64,000 nt of DNA, taken from contig PHBP01000007.1 of the NCBI GenBank assembly GCA_002842035.1, positions 62,001-126,000 on the forward strand, in the 5' to 3' direction. This DNA is from Candidatus Cloacimonetes bacterium HGW-Cloacimonetes-2 (GTDB taxonomy: Bacteria; Cloacimonadota; Cloacimonadia; Cloacimonadales; Cloacimonadaceae). Below, piece after piece: positions 17,807 to 27,031 of the stretch; positions within the stretch are counted from its first letter, which is position 1; the number at the start of each line of letters is the position of its first letter. The notes beneath the pieces are model-generated. The model saw only the letters and a program-made list of their open reading frames with translations, was not told the DNA's origin and did not search any database. A program made the position numbers and the translations under genes.

Positions 17807-19120
17807 ATGCGTTACATATTTAAGTTTCCGGATATAGGCGAAGGTCTCGAAGAAGGCAAGATAGTCGAATGGTATGTAGAAAAAGGACAGACAATCTCCT
17901 CAGGAGATCCTCTGGTCAAAATGGAGACAGACAAGGTCGTTACCGATATTCCCAGCCCCAAAAGCGGTGTGATTGCACAAAGATTTGGAGGACTGGGTGA
18001 TATAGTTAAGGTTGGCAATGCTCTGGTTGAGATAGAGATCGAGGGAGTTTCCGGTGCTGAAGCAGTCGCAGAGGCTGCCACTACTCCTGCGCTAGCCTCC
18101 AATCAACAAGTTGAGGAGAAGGGCTTTGGCGTGGTCGGTACCATCGAAGTAGCCGGAGATGGAGCTTATCTGCCTGCCAGCGGTGAAGGTATGCAGGCTG
18201 CAGCTCAGCCAGTGCAAGAGCAAAAGCGAAGCAAAGTCCTGGCGACACCTGTTGCCAGAGCAATGGCAAAAGAGCTTGGCGTAGATATCAATCAGGTTAC
18301 TGGATCCGGCCCTGCCGGGAGAGTCACACGGAAAGACATCGAAGGATATGGCAGGAAAAAGGATTATGCTGCACCTGTCTCTACCTCACCCCAGCCTCCC
18401 GCTACGGCCAGGATCGAGATCAAGCCTCTCTCGATGATCAGACGTACTATTGCCAAGAATATGATTCGCAGTAAGCAGAATGCCGCTCATATGTCTGTAA
18501 TGGATGAGGTAGAGGTCAGCGCTCTTGTAGAAGCTCGCAAGAGTCTGAACCAAAAGCTGGAAGCGACTCAGGACAAGCTCAGCTTCCTGCCCTTTGTGAT
18601 CAAAGCAGTGGCGCAAGCTCTCAAAAGCCATCCCAGCCTCAATTCAGAGATCGATCTGGAAGGCGACAGGATGATCTACAAGCACTACTACAATATCGGT
18701 ATTGCAGTTGATACTGATGATGGTTTGGTAGCCCCTGTAATCAGGGATGCAGACAGGAAGTCGCTGTTGCAGATCAGCCGCGAGCTAAAGTCCATCTCCG
18801 AGAAAGCCAGAGATCGCAAGCTCACTCCAGATGACTTCAAAGACGGTACCTTCTCGATCACAAGTTATGGCTCGATTGGTGGTTACTTTGCAGTCCCGGT
18901 GATCAATTATCCCCAGGCAGCCATACTGGGTATAGGCAAGATCGTTGAAAAGCCCGTAGTCAAAGACAAGCAGGTCGTTGTAGGAAATGTGATGCCGATA
19001 TCGATGTCTGTGGATCATAGGATAGTGGATGGTGGAGAAGTAGCAAGATTCCTCAATGAGGTGCTTGATTACCTCAATAATCCGCTTTACCTGATGCTGC
19101 AAATGGGAGGTTCCCAATGA
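17807..19120 (+). CDS. Dihydrolipoamide acyltransferase (E2)
   Basis: Core acyltransferase of the complex, 437 residues. It has one lipoyl domain with the lipoylation site ETDKVVTDIPSP (Lys 43), a linker rich in Ala, Gln and Glu, a peripheral-subunit-binding domain (about 140-180, ATPVARAMAKELGVDINQV then GSGPAGRVTRKDI), and a C-terminal catalytic domain ending in SVDHRIVDGGEVARF with catalytic His about 404 and Asp about 408. It passes the acyl group from lipoyl-Lys to CoA. The stop codon overlaps the E3 start (ATGA). A single lipoyl domain and this length agree with Gram-positive PDH and BKD E2 proteins. Confidence 0.9.
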   Translation: MRYIFKFPDIGEGLEEGKIVEWYVEKGQTISSGDPLVKMETDKVVTDIPSPKSGVIAQRFGGLGDIVKVGNALVEIEIEGVSGAEAVAEAATTPALASNQQVEEKGFGVVGTIEVAGDGAYLPASGEGMQAAAQPVQEQKRSKVLATPVARAMAKELGVDINQVTGSGPAGRVTRKDIEGYGRKKDYAAPVSTSPQPPATARIEIKPLSMIRRTIAKNMIRSKQNAAHMSVMDEVEVSALVEARKSLNQKLEATQDKLSFLPFVIKAVAQALKSHPSLNSEIDLEGDRMIYKHYYNIGIAVDTDDGLVAPVIRDADRKSLLQISRELKSISEKARDRKLTPDDFKDGTFSITSYGSIGGYFAVPVINYPQAAILGIGKIVEKPVVKDKQVVVGNVMPISMSVDHRIVDGGEVARFLNEVLDYLNNPLYLMLQMGGSQ

Positions 19121-20436
19121 ATTATGATCTGATCATCATTGGCTCCGGACCTGCCGGTTATGTCGCTGCTATCAGAGCAGGACAGACCGGACTCAAGACC
19201 CTCGTAATAGACAAAAAGTATATTGGTGGGATGTGCCTTAATTGGGGCTGCATCCCAACCAAATCCCTGATCGAAAGCGCAAAGCTCTATTACAAGATCA
19301 AAAATGCCGCAGATTTCGGTATTAATGGCATCAAGAGCGATGAGTTATCCTTTGATTGGAAGAAAGCTGTGCAAAGGACTGAATCTGTGGTCAAACGCCT
19401 TAGCAGAGGCATCGAGTTCCTCTGGAAGAAAAACGGAGTAGAGTTCCTCTCGGCAGAGGCAAAGATTGTCTCTCCCACCCAAGTGGAAGCAGGCAATCAA
19501 ATCTTCGAGACCAAACACATTATGATTGCCACAGGCTCACGTCCTGCTCATATCGATGAGATTCCCGAAGCTTTGGATCTGGAGAGCTTGTTAGCGATGG
19601 AGAGCCTGCCCAATAAACCACTCTTGTGGGGAGGTGGCGCTATCACCCTGGAATTGGCTCAGTTCTTCAAGATGATTGGGCTGGAGCCAGTCATAGTCAG
19701 CAGTTCAGAGCAGCTTGTACCCGGCTTGGATCAGTATCTCGAGAGCTACGTCACCAAACGCCTCAAGAAAGACAAAATCCAGGTAATCAAACGGGATGAG
19801 CTTACTATCAAAGACGGCAAGATCATTATGGGCGACAAAGCACTGGACAACGACTTGGTGATCAACACCAGTCTGCGCAGGGCAGTTCTGCCAGGAATCT
19901 GGGAAATGCCTCGTCTTGATAAAGGCTATATCAAAGTGGATGAATATCTTAGAACGAGCCATCCGACCATCTATGCCGCTGGCGATGTAAACGGTCTGAG
20001 CTATCTGGCTCACTCCGCATCTGCCCAGGGACTGGCTGTGATCGATCATATCCACGGTAAAGCAGAGCCCATTGAGCTGCTCAACAGCCCCGTAAATATC
20101 TACAGCAACCCAGAGATTGCCCAGATCGGGATCACGGAAGCGATCGCGAAAGAGCAAGGGCTGGACTACGCGATTGGCGAATACTCCCTGGCAGCCAATG
20201 GCAAAGCCCTGACCGAAGGTAGCTCCGAAGGTTTCCTGAGGTTGATTTACGAAAAGAAATATCGCCAAGTCCTGGGAGTGCAGATTGTTGCCGAAAACGC
20301 CACGGATATGATTTCCGAAGCCGGAATCCTGATGGAACTGGAAGGAACTGTCTATGACCTAGCCAAGACAATCCACGCTCATCCGACTGTATCTGAGATC
20401 TTTATGGAGCTCGGTGCACAGGAATCAATGAATTAG
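19117..20436 (+). CDS. lpdA: Dihydrolipoamide dehydrogenase (E3)
   Basis: FAD flavoprotein of 439 residues that reoxidises the E2 lipoyl group with NAD. It shows the FAD-binding GSGPAGYVAAIRAGQ at residues about 9-23, the redox disulfide GGMCLNWGCIPTKSLIE (Cys about 40 and 45), a second nucleotide-binding segment, the FAD motif TIYAAGDVNG near 285, and the C-terminal HAHPTVSEIFMEL with the catalytic His-Glu pair. The protein is slightly shorter than typical E3 (about 460-475). As last gene of the operon it overlaps the E2 stop by 4 bp and is followed by a strong terminator. Confidence 0.9.
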   Translation: MNYDLIIIGSGPAGYVAAIRAGQTGLKTLVIDKKYIGGMCLNWGCIPTKSLIESAKLYYKIKNAADFGINGIKSDELSFDWKKAVQRTESVVKRLSRGIEFLWKKNGVEFLSAEAKIVSPTQVEAGNQIFETKHIMIATGSRPAHIDEIPEALDLESLLAMESLPNKPLLWGGGAITLELAQFFKMIGLEPVIVSSSEQLVPGLDQYLESYVTKRLKKDKIQVIKRDELTIKDGKIIMGDKALDNDLVINTSLRRAVLPGIWEMPRLDKGYIKVDEYLRTSHPTIYAAGDVNGLSYLAHSASAQGLAVIDHIHGKAEPIELLNSPVNIYSNPEIAQIGITEAIAKEQGLDYAIGEYSLAANGKALTEGSSEGFLRLIYEKKYRQVLGVQIVAENATDMISEAGILMELEGTVYDLAKTIHAHPTVSEIFMELGAQESMN

Positions 20437-20465
20437 AATTATCCAGATCAAACGTCAATCCTCAC

Positions 20466-20504
20466 AGATCCCGGTGATCAATCAAGATGCCGGGATCTTT
20501 TTTT
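20466..20504 (+). terminator. Rho-independent terminator of the 2-oxoacid dehydrogenase operon
   Basis: A 9-bp perfect stem AGATCCCGG/CCGGGATCT (20466-20474 and 20490-20498) with a T run directly after it, 30 bp beyond the E3 stop codon. Confidence 0.88.
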
Positions 20505-20580
20505 GCAGTTTACTTGGATAGGTAGGAAGATTCTATGTATTAGAATCGCGACTCATTTAAGACATTTTGCAAAATTGTGC

Positions 20581-20609
20581 TTGACTGTAAAGCTGTTTTC
20601 AGACGATGA
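20581..20609 (+). promoter_or_regulatory. Candidate promoter of efflux operon
   Basis: TTGACT at 20581-20586 is followed at 17-18 bp by a weak -10 (CGATGA/GATGAA). It lies between the preceding terminator and the TolC start. The -10 is poor, so only the -35 is reasonably supported. Confidence 0.3.
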
Positions 20610-20679
20610 ATCAGAAATGCACCTGTGGAGAGCTATACCTCTATATTGCAGGTGCATAAGCCACTTGTGTGAGGTTATA

Positions 20680-22056
20680 ATGCGAAGAATCATCGGTATT
20701 TGTATGATGCTTTTAATTGGCTGGTCTTTATTTGCGATTAGCCTCGATGAAAGCATAGCTTTGGCAAAAGCGGGCAATCGCGAGCTCCTGCAAGCTAAAG
20801 AAGATATTTTTAAGGCAGACGCCACCTACAAGGATGTGCGCGGGAACCTGCTTCCCCAACTCAGCCTGCAGGGCGCTTACACCCTTTCTACGACACATTT
20901 GCCAGATTCGGCAATACCTCCGGCTTTTGATTTTACCAGTGGTCTCGACGCTACAGCCTCTGATAACGACGAATATTTGGCAGGAGCGCTGAACGGATTG
21001 ATGTCTTCCTTTATCCCAGCCAAGACCCAGCGCGAAGGCTCATTGGCTATGCAATTGAAGTTTCAGCAGGTGCTCTTTCTGGGTGGGAAACTAATCAACG
21101 GTATCAAGGCAGTCGATCGTTACCGCTCCATCCAAAACCTGATATATCAAGTAAAAGAGCGAGAACTGATCGTGAGCACCACTGAGCTTTTTTACCAATG
21201 CCTATTGGCAGAAAAGCTGGCTCAGGTGCAGCAGGATGCGCTTGATACAGCCAGCCGGCATCTGCAGAGAGTAGAAAATCTTAATACGGAAGGCTTGATC
21301 TCGGAGTTTGATCTGATGCGAGCCAGACTCGAGGTTGCAAAGCTGCGTCCGCAGGTGATCAGCTCCAGAAACAACTACAACCTGGCTCTGGAAGCTTTTC
21401 GCAGACAGATCGGAACGGATGATGATAGCATAGTCCCGACAGGCGAATTCGGAGTTCCTGCAGACAGTGATATCAGCGAAACCGAAGCTCTTGAGAATGC
21501 TCTGAATAGCAGGCTGGAACTGAGGCTTGCCTCGATCAATACAGAAGTAAATCAGATAAAGTACAATGCGGAGCGAGGCAATTATCTGCCTAATGTAGCG
21601 CTTTCGGCTGATTATTCGCTCTATACGGTTGCGGATGAATTCGCTATCGAAAGAGACGATTTTGGTACGCAGTACTCTATCGGAATTGGCTTTCAGATAC
21701 CGCTCTTTACAGGATTATCCAATACATCAAAGCGGGCTGTAGCGTATCACAGCTATCGCCAGGCTCAGCTACAGGAAAGGGATTATCGGGATTTGATCGA
21801 GCTGGAAGTGAAACAGAATCATCAGAGCCTGATCAGCGCCAGAGAGAATCTTGCCGTGCAAAACGAGAATATCCGGATGGCAGAACGCAATCTGGAGCTG
21901 GCTCAATACAGATTTGACAATCAGGTCGGGATTCAGCTGGAAGTCTTTGACGCCCAAGTGACCAGATCGGCTATTCAGCTTGAGTATTTCAATGCGATCT
22001 ACCAATTGGTAATGGCAAATCTCAAGCTCAAGAAATCAATGGGTTTTGAACTCTAA
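20680..22056 (+). CDS. TolC-family outer-membrane efflux protein
   Basis: Outer-membrane channel of a tripartite exporter, 458 residues from ATG 20680. This start follows GAGGT and opens a good signal peptide (MRRIIGICMMLLIGWSLFA); the longer upstream frame lacks one. The mature protein starts ISLDESIALAKAGNRELLQAKEDI, the classical TolC repeat start, repeats a helical pattern in each half, and has the second-half hairpin around LTRSAIQLEYFNAIYQLVMANLKLKK-type helices near the C terminus. It is followed after 12 bp by the membrane-fusion gene and then the RND gene, a standard operon order. Substrate is unknown. Confidence 0.85.
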   Translation: MRRIIGICMMLLIGWSLFAISLDESIALAKAGNRELLQAKEDIFKADATYKDVRGNLLPQLSLQGAYTLSTTHLPDSAIPPAFDFTSGLDATASDNDEYLAGALNGLMSSFIPAKTQREGSLAMQLKFQQVLFLGGKLINGIKAVDRYRSIQNLIYQVKERELIVSTTELFYQCLLAEKLAQVQQDALDTASRHLQRVENLNTEGLISEFDLMRARLEVAKLRPQVISSRNNYNLALEAFRRQIGTDDDSIVPTGEFGVPADSDISETEALENALNSRLELRLASINTEVNQIKYNAERGNYLPNVALSADYSLYTVADEFAIERDDFGTQYSIGIGFQIPLFTGLSNTSKRAVAYHSYRQAQLQERDYRDLIELEVKQNHQSLISARENLAVQNENIRMAERNLELAQYRFDNQVGIQLEVFDAQVTRSAIQLEYFNAIYQLVMANLKLKKSMGFEL

Positions 22057-22068
22057 GGGAGATAGATA

Positions 22069-23094
22069 ATGCGTAGATATTTAGCGATTTTAGCAGTCGT
22101 GTTGATGGTGATTTCCGCTTGCGGCAAAAAGAAAAGCGAGGCCGTAAGCATCGAACAGCTTCACAAGGAGAATGGGGTTCCTGTGAAAGTGATTACAATT
22201 GAGCCGGGTTCACTGAGTCAGGAGCAGCTTTACAATGCCACAATCAGCGGAGCGGAAGAATCCACTTCTAATGCGATGCTGGCTGATGTGGTGACCGGAA
22301 TCCACGCTCAGATCGGGGATAGGGTCTCCAAAGGGCAGTTGATCATCAGCTTCCCATCGAACTCACCTCAGGCACAAAACGATCAGGCAAGAGCAGGATT
22401 CAATAGCGCCCGGCAGGTCTATGAAAGAATGCAGAGATTGCACAGCCAGGGAGCTATCTCGCAGCAGGATTTGGATAATGCCCGTACAGGATTTGAGGTT
22501 GCTCAGGCAAACTTGCAATCTTCCGAGGCTATGATCAAGATAGTCTCCCCTATCAATGGCATCCTTACGAATCTATTGGTAAACAGCGGTGATCGCTGCT
22601 ACCCCGGACAGCCTCTCTTTACAGTGGCAAGCGGTGGATCGTTCAAAGCTGTGGTCAATGTACCCGAATCCGAAATATCAAAGGTGCGTAGAGGCACACC
22701 TGCTACTGCAACCTGGAATGGAATTACTTTGAATGGCAGAGTAACCCAGGTAGCCTTGGCGCTCGATCCCAATACCAAGGCATTCCGGGTGGAATGTGTC
22801 TTCCCCAATACAAACCGTGGCTTTAGCTATGGCATAACTGCTCAGATCAGTCTGATTACTTCCAATGTGCAAAATGTGATCGCGATTGACAGGCAGTATA
22901 TTGTCACAGAAAACAGCCAGCAGTTTGTCTGGCTCGCCAAGGATGGCAAAGCTGTGAAGACTCCGATCGAGACAGGCAGAGACAATCAGCTCCGTTTTGA
23001 AGTAGTCTCCGGACTCACGGAAGGTGACGTCTTGATCACGGAAGGGTTGAATCTATTGACCGATAATGCCAAGATCAACGTTGTAAGCAATTAG
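22069..23094 (+). CDS. RND efflux periplasmic adaptor (membrane-fusion) lipoprotein
   Basis: The 341-residue adaptor linking the RND pump and TolC. A lipobox (VISAC, Cys about 18) predicts an N-terminal lipid anchor. The order is the standard one: first half of a lipoyl-like domain (AMLADVVTGIHAQIGDRVSKGQ, about 65-85), a short alpha-hairpin coiled coil with LHSQGAISQQDLDNARTGFEVAQ (about 122-145), second lipoyl half (IVSPINGILTNLLVNSGD), then beta-barrel and membrane-proximal domains. It lies 12 bp after TolC and 9 bp before the transporter. Compared with AcrA it is shorter, mainly in the hairpin. Confidence 0.88.
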   Translation: MRRYLAILAVVLMVISACGKKKSEAVSIEQLHKENGVPVKVITIEPGSLSQEQLYNATISGAEESTSNAMLADVVTGIHAQIGDRVSKGQLIISFPSNSPQAQNDQARAGFNSARQVYERMQRLHSQGAISQQDLDNARTGFEVAQANLQSSEAMIKIVSPINGILTNLLVNSGDRCYPGQPLFTVASGGSFKAVVNVPESEISKVRRGTPATATWNGITLNGRVTQVALALDPNTKAFRVECVFPNTNRGFSYGITAQISLITSNVQNVIAIDRQYIVTENSQQFVWLAKDGKAVKTPIETGRDNQLRFEVVSGLTEGDVLITEGLNLLTDNAKINVVSN

Positions 23095-23103
23095 GATAGA
23101 AAG

Positions 23104-26100
23104 ATGTTCTTATCGAAAATATCAATTCAGAGGCCGGTGCTGGTCACGATGGCGATACTCGTGTTTGTGGTCTTCGGCTTGATTGGATACTTGGGAATGC
23201 CTCTGACAATGATGCCGGATGTGAAAATCCCGTTCGTATTGGTGCAGGTAGTGTATCCCGGTGCAGGACCGCGTGAGATAGAGACACAGATATCAAAACC
23301 TATCGAGGATGCAGTCTCAAACGTCTCCCAGATCGATATGATCCAGAGCTACTCGATGGAGAATGTCTCGTTGGTGATGATCCAGTTTAAGATCAATAAA
23401 GATATCGATCTTGCGAATCAGGAAGTCAAAGACAAGGTTGATGCGATAGCCTTTGAGCTGCCTACCGGGGCTCAGAAGGCACAGATATCCAAGATGGATA
23501 TCAATGCCTTCCCCTTTATGGATATAGTTTTGGCGGGCAATATGGATGGCAGGGAGCTTTATGACCTTGCCCAGAATAAGCTCAAAGATAGATTTGCCCA
23601 GATAGAAGGCGTTGCCCAAGTCGCTATGACAGGTGGTAATCAGCGCGAGATTTCGATCAAGCTAAAGGATAGCGTGGTCTTTGAGAATAATATCTCTCTG
23701 GCGCAGCTTACGCAGATACTGGCAGCTCAGAATCTTGATATGCCCGGCGGTAACTTTGTAAAAGGCTCGCAGGAGTACTTCGTAAGACTCAGAGGCGAGT
23801 ATCAGAACGTTCAGGAAATTGCCGATACAAATATACCCACAGCATTTGGGGTCAAGAAGCTCTCTTCAATCGCAGAGATAAACGATTCCAGCGCTGATGT
23901 GCGGGAAAGGGCAATTTACTTTAATGTTCCGACCAAGACTTTGGAAGAGAACATCGTGCGTATCTCGCTCACCAATAGCCCGGACGGCAATATTGTCAAT
24001 ATCGCCAAAGAGATCAGGAAGCAGCTTCCGGGGATTCAGAAGGAATTGCCTGAAGGGGCAAAGCTAAGCGTGATCAGGGATGATTCGGACTTTACCAAGT
24101 TTACTGTGTCCGATACCTTGTCCAATATCTGGATGGGTATTCTGCTGACCGGCTTGGTGCTATTCCTCTTTTTGCACGATTTGCGATCTACTTTAATCGT
24201 CGCGCTCTCAATGCCGATCTCGATTATTTCTACCTTTGTGTTTTTAAAGGCATCGGGATTTACCATCAACGTGATGACTCTTACCGGTCTCTCCACATCT
24301 GTGGGTATCCTGGTGGCAAACAGCGTTGTGGTATTGGAGAATATCTTCAGGCACAAGGAGATGGGTAACGACCGGGTAGAAGCTTCCGACAAGGGAACTT
24401 CTGAGATCGCGGTGGCTGTGCTGGCATCCACACTTACCAACATAGTGGTATTCCTGCCAATAGCGACGATGACTTCGATGGTGGGTCAGTTCTTCAAAGA
24501 ATTTGGTCTTACAGTGACCTACGCCACGATCTTTAGTTTGATCACCTCCTTTACCATTACCCCGATGCTGGCTTCGAGAATCCTGCCTCACAAGAAAGTT
24601 GATACTCTCTATGGCAGACACTTTGAAGCCGCCTTTGCCAAGTTCAGCGCTTGGTATGCCAGGATGCTGGGCGTGATTACTAAATCTAAGAAACGCTCTC
24701 TGGCAGTGGTAGTTATCACCATTGTCCTGCTGTTCTTAAGCTTCTTACTAGTGCCGGGAATCGGTATGGAATTGATGCCCAATATTGACCAGGGTAATAT
24801 GACTGTTACGATCGAGCTGCCGCAGGGATACAATCTTGACGAGACAGCTAAGGTAGTAAAACAGATCAACGATAAGATCTCAAAGCATAAAGAGGTGGAG
24901 CATATTGTGACCAATCTGGGTGGAGCCGGTTATATCGACAAGGGTACCAACCTGGCTTCTGCCGATATCAAGCTGGTCTCTGCTAAAGAGAGGAAGTATA
25001 GCACCAGCCAGATGATCTCCGTGCTTTCCAAGGATCTTGCGACTATCCCCAATGCCAGGATCAAGATCAGCACACAGCAGGGCTTTGGCGGAGGAAGCGG
25101 CATAGAATTCTTCCTGCAGGGACAGGATAACGACAAGCTTGAAGAACTAAAGGATGATGTGATCAAGGCATTGCAGGATATCCCGGGACTGACCAATTTG
25201 GATAGCAGTACCAGACCCGGCAGAGCCGAGATTACGATTACTCCAAAGCGTGATAAGATGTCCGAAGCAGGAGCAATGGTCTATGACCTTGCTTTGGCTA
25301 TACGCTCTTCTATAGAGGGAAACGTTGCGACTCAGTATCGCGAGCAAGGTAACGAATACGATATCAAAATCTCAATGGAAGATAGCAGCGTGGATTCTCC
25401 CTCCAAGCTGAATAACTTGCCGGTCACTGTCTATGGGCAGACTTTCCTGCTTTCGCAGCTGGCAGATATCAGCTTTAGCCCTGGGATCAACAAGATTACT
25501 CACCAGAATAGATTCAAGTCAATCCAGTTTACCGGTGGTATCGCTGAAGGCTTTGCCATGGGTGAGATAAATGTTGCCATTAATGAGAGATTGGACAAGC
25601 TACAGCTTCCCTCCGGCTATAAGATAAGCTGGGGCGGTGAAGCTCAGATGATGAATGAGACGATGATCGATATGATGCGTACATTCCTGCTGGCTGTGCT
25701 GCTTACCTATATGCTCCTGGCTGCAGTCCTGGAGAGCTTCCTCCAGCCACTCTTGATTATGGCGACTATCCCGCTGGCTTTGATAGGAGTCTTTTTGGCT
25801 CTATTCCTGACCGGTGTCACGATGAATATCTTCTCAATGATGGCGATCATTATGCTGGTTGGTATCGTGGTGAACAACGCCATCCTGATACTTGATTATG
25901 CCAATATACTCAGGCGACAAGGCACAAACGTCCGTGATGCTTTGATGGAAGCAGGCTTGCAAAAGCTAAAGCCTATCATAATGTCAACTCTGGCTATTGT
26001 GATCGGTATGTTGCCTATGGCACTGGGAGTTGGAGAAGCAGCTAAGGAGTATCGACAGTCGATGGGCGTGGTAAGTATCGGTGGATTATTGGTCTCAACC

Positions 26101-26172
26101 TTTTTAACACTTGTCATCATCCCAGTTCTGTATTATATTACCAGTAGTAGCAAAACCAAGAAACTAAAGTAA
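23104..26172 (+). CDS. RND-family efflux transporter, inner-membrane pump
   Basis: A 1022-residue resistance-nodulation-division transporter with the usual duplicated layout: TM1 (about 10-32), a periplasmic porter domain, TM2-6, a second TM7, another porter domain and TM8-12. Family motifs include PGAGPREIETQISKPIEDAV near 55-75 and MPISIISTFVFLKASGFTIN. The proton-relay residues of AcrB are not conserved. The TM4 position of AcrB Asp407-Asp408 reads VANSVVV (Ala405, Asn406), and the TM10 position of Lys940 reads VVNNAIL (Asn924). Energy coupling may therefore differ from AcrB. It is coexpressed with TolC and adaptor genes; substrates cannot be inferred. Confidence 0.9.
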   Translation: MFLSKISIQRPVLVTMAILVFVVFGLIGYLGMPLTMMPDVKIPFVLVQVVYPGAGPREIETQISKPIEDAVSNVSQIDMIQSYSMENVSLVMIQFKINKDIDLANQEVKDKVDAIAFELPTGAQKAQISKMDINAFPFMDIVLAGNMDGRELYDLAQNKLKDRFAQIEGVAQVAMTGGNQREISIKLKDSVVFENNISLAQLTQILAAQNLDMPGGNFVKGSQEYFVRLRGEYQNVQEIADTNIPTAFGVKKLSSIAEINDSSADVRERAIYFNVPTKTLEENIVRISLTNSPDGNIVNIAKEIRKQLPGIQKELPEGAKLSVIRDDSDFTKFTVSDTLSNIWMGILLTGLVLFLFLHDLRSTLIVALSMPISIISTFVFLKASGFTINVMTLTGLSTSVGILVANSVVVLENIFRHKEMGNDRVEASDKGTSEIAVAVLASTLTNIVVFLPIATMTSMVGQFFKEFGLTVTYATIFSLITSFTITPMLASRILPHKKVDTLYGRHFEAAFAKFSAWYARMLGVITKSKKRSLAVVVITIVLLFLSFLLVPGIGMELMPNIDQGNMTVTIELPQGYNLDETAKVVKQINDKISKHKEVEHIVTNLGGAGYIDKGTNLASADIKLVSAKERKYSTSQMISVLSKDLATIPNARIKISTQQGFGGGSGIEFFLQGQDNDKLEELKDDVIKALQDIPGLTNLDSSTRPGRAEITITPKRDKMSEAGAMVYDLALAIRSSIEGNVATQYREQGNEYDIKISMEDSSVDSPSKLNNLPVTVYGQTFLLSQLADISFSPGINKITHQNRFKSIQFTGGIAEGFAMGEINVAINERLDKLQLPSGYKISWGGEAQMMNETMIDMMRTFLLAVLLTYMLLAAVLESFLQPLLIMATIPLALIGVFLALFLTGVTMNIFSMMAIIMLVGIVVNNAILILDYANILRRQGTNVRDALMEAGLQKLKPIIMSTLAIVIGMLPMALGVGEAAKEYRQSMGVVSIGGLLVSTFLTLVIIPVLYYITSSSKTKKLK

Positions 26173-26184
26173 GAGGAGTATCTT

Positions 26185-26694
26185 ATGAAAAACGTCACTA
26201 AGCTAGTCACAGTATTAGTTCTTGCTATGTTTATGATGGTGAGCATGTTCGGTTGCTACGGCAGCTTTGCTCTTACCAAGAAGGTCTATGAATGGAATGG
26301 CCGTCTGGGCGATCGCTTTATGGTGCAGATTGCTTTCTGGGTTCTGTCATGGCTCCCTGTTTATTCCGCAGCTACCACAATTGACGTCGTAATTCTTAAT
26401 CTCATCGAGTTCTGGACAGGCTCCAATCCCCTAGCTATGAACAATGGCCAAGAAGTGATCAAGTATGCCCAAAACGGTGATGACAGCTACAAAATAACCA
26501 TTAGCAGCGAACAGATACTGGTCGAACCCCTCACCGGGAATGCTGAATCAGTAGCCCTCAGCTTTGATGATGCCAGCCAGTCCTGGTTCCTCAAGAGTGG
26601 AGATTCACAGACCAAGGTCGCCACAGTTGACGGTGCCACCCTCAACCTGCTCTATCCCAATGGCAGATCTCTCGCTGTTAGCATCCCCAACTAA
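26185..26694 (+). CDS. DUF3332-like putative lipoprotein
   Basis: A 169-residue protein with an N-terminal hydrophobic segment and a lipobox-like SMFGC (Cys about 24). SFALTKKVYEWNGRLGDRFM and a second hydrophobic stretch with WVLSWLPVYSAATTIDVVILNLIEFW are hallmarks of the DUF3332 family of small membrane proteins. The C-terminal 70 residues are soluble and beta-rich. It follows the RND gene by 12 bp and may belong to the efflux transcript. No function is established for the family. Confidence 0.7.
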   Translation: MKNVTKLVTVLVLAMFMMVSMFGCYGSFALTKKVYEWNGRLGDRFMVQIAFWVLSWLPVYSAATTIDVVILNLIEFWTGSNPLAMNNGQEVIKYAQNGDDSYKITISSEQILVEPLTGNAESVALSFDDASQSWFLKSGDSQTKVATVDGATLNLLYPNGRSLAVSIPN

Positions 26695-26706
26695 GAAGGT
26701 TTAGTC

Positions 26707-26934
26707 GTGATCGATAGAACACAAGTCGAAGCTATACTGGATAAGATCCGCCCTGCGATCCAATCAGACGGCGGAGATGTCGAACTGATCAATATCCGTG
26801 AGGACAAAGTGATCGAAGTTCGACTCCAAGGTGCCTGCAAAGGCTGCCCAATGTCCACCCTCACCCTCAAGGCAGGAATCGAAAGAGTAATCAAAGAAGA
26901 AATCCCTGAGGTCAAAGAGGTTATCTCGGTATAA
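26707..26934 (+). CDS. NifU C-terminal-domain (Nfu-like) Fe-S scaffold protein
   Basis: A 75-residue stand-alone NifU-like domain. The segment VEAILDKIRPAIQSDGGDVELI at the N terminus and the iron-sulfur ligand motif GACKGCPMST (Cys about 41 and 44) define the family, which carries or transfers Fe-S clusters to apoproteins. The start is GTG 26707, with AGAAGG about 8 nt upstream; no ATG is available before the conserved region. A terminator follows. The Fe-S proteins in this window include the NqrF-like subunit, but a specific client cannot be named. Confidence 0.85.
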   Translation: MIDRTQVEAILDKIRPAIQSDGGDVELINIREDKVIEVRLQGACKGCPMSTLTLKAGIERVIKEEIPEVKEVISV

Positions 26935-26951
26935 CTATTCCCATGGTATAT

Positions 26952-26979
26952 AGCGGTCTCCTGTGAGACCGCTTTTTTT
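26952..26979 (+). terminator. Rho-independent terminator after nfu-like gene
   Basis: A 9-bp stem AGCGGTCTC/GAGACCGCT (26952-26960 and 26965-26973) with a 4-nt loop and a run of seven T. Confidence 0.88.
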
Positions 26980-26983
26980 GTGC

Positions 26984-27012
26984 TTGACTAAATAAGCCCT
27001 ATTCCCTGCCAT
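26984..27012 (+). promoter_or_regulatory. Candidate promoter of nadE gene set
   Basis: TTGACT at 26984-26989 is followed 17 bp later by TGCCAT. It lies directly after the preceding terminator and 20 bp before the NadE start. The -10 match is moderate. Confidence 0.4.
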
Positions 27013-27031
27013 AGCCAATTAGAGGTGATGT

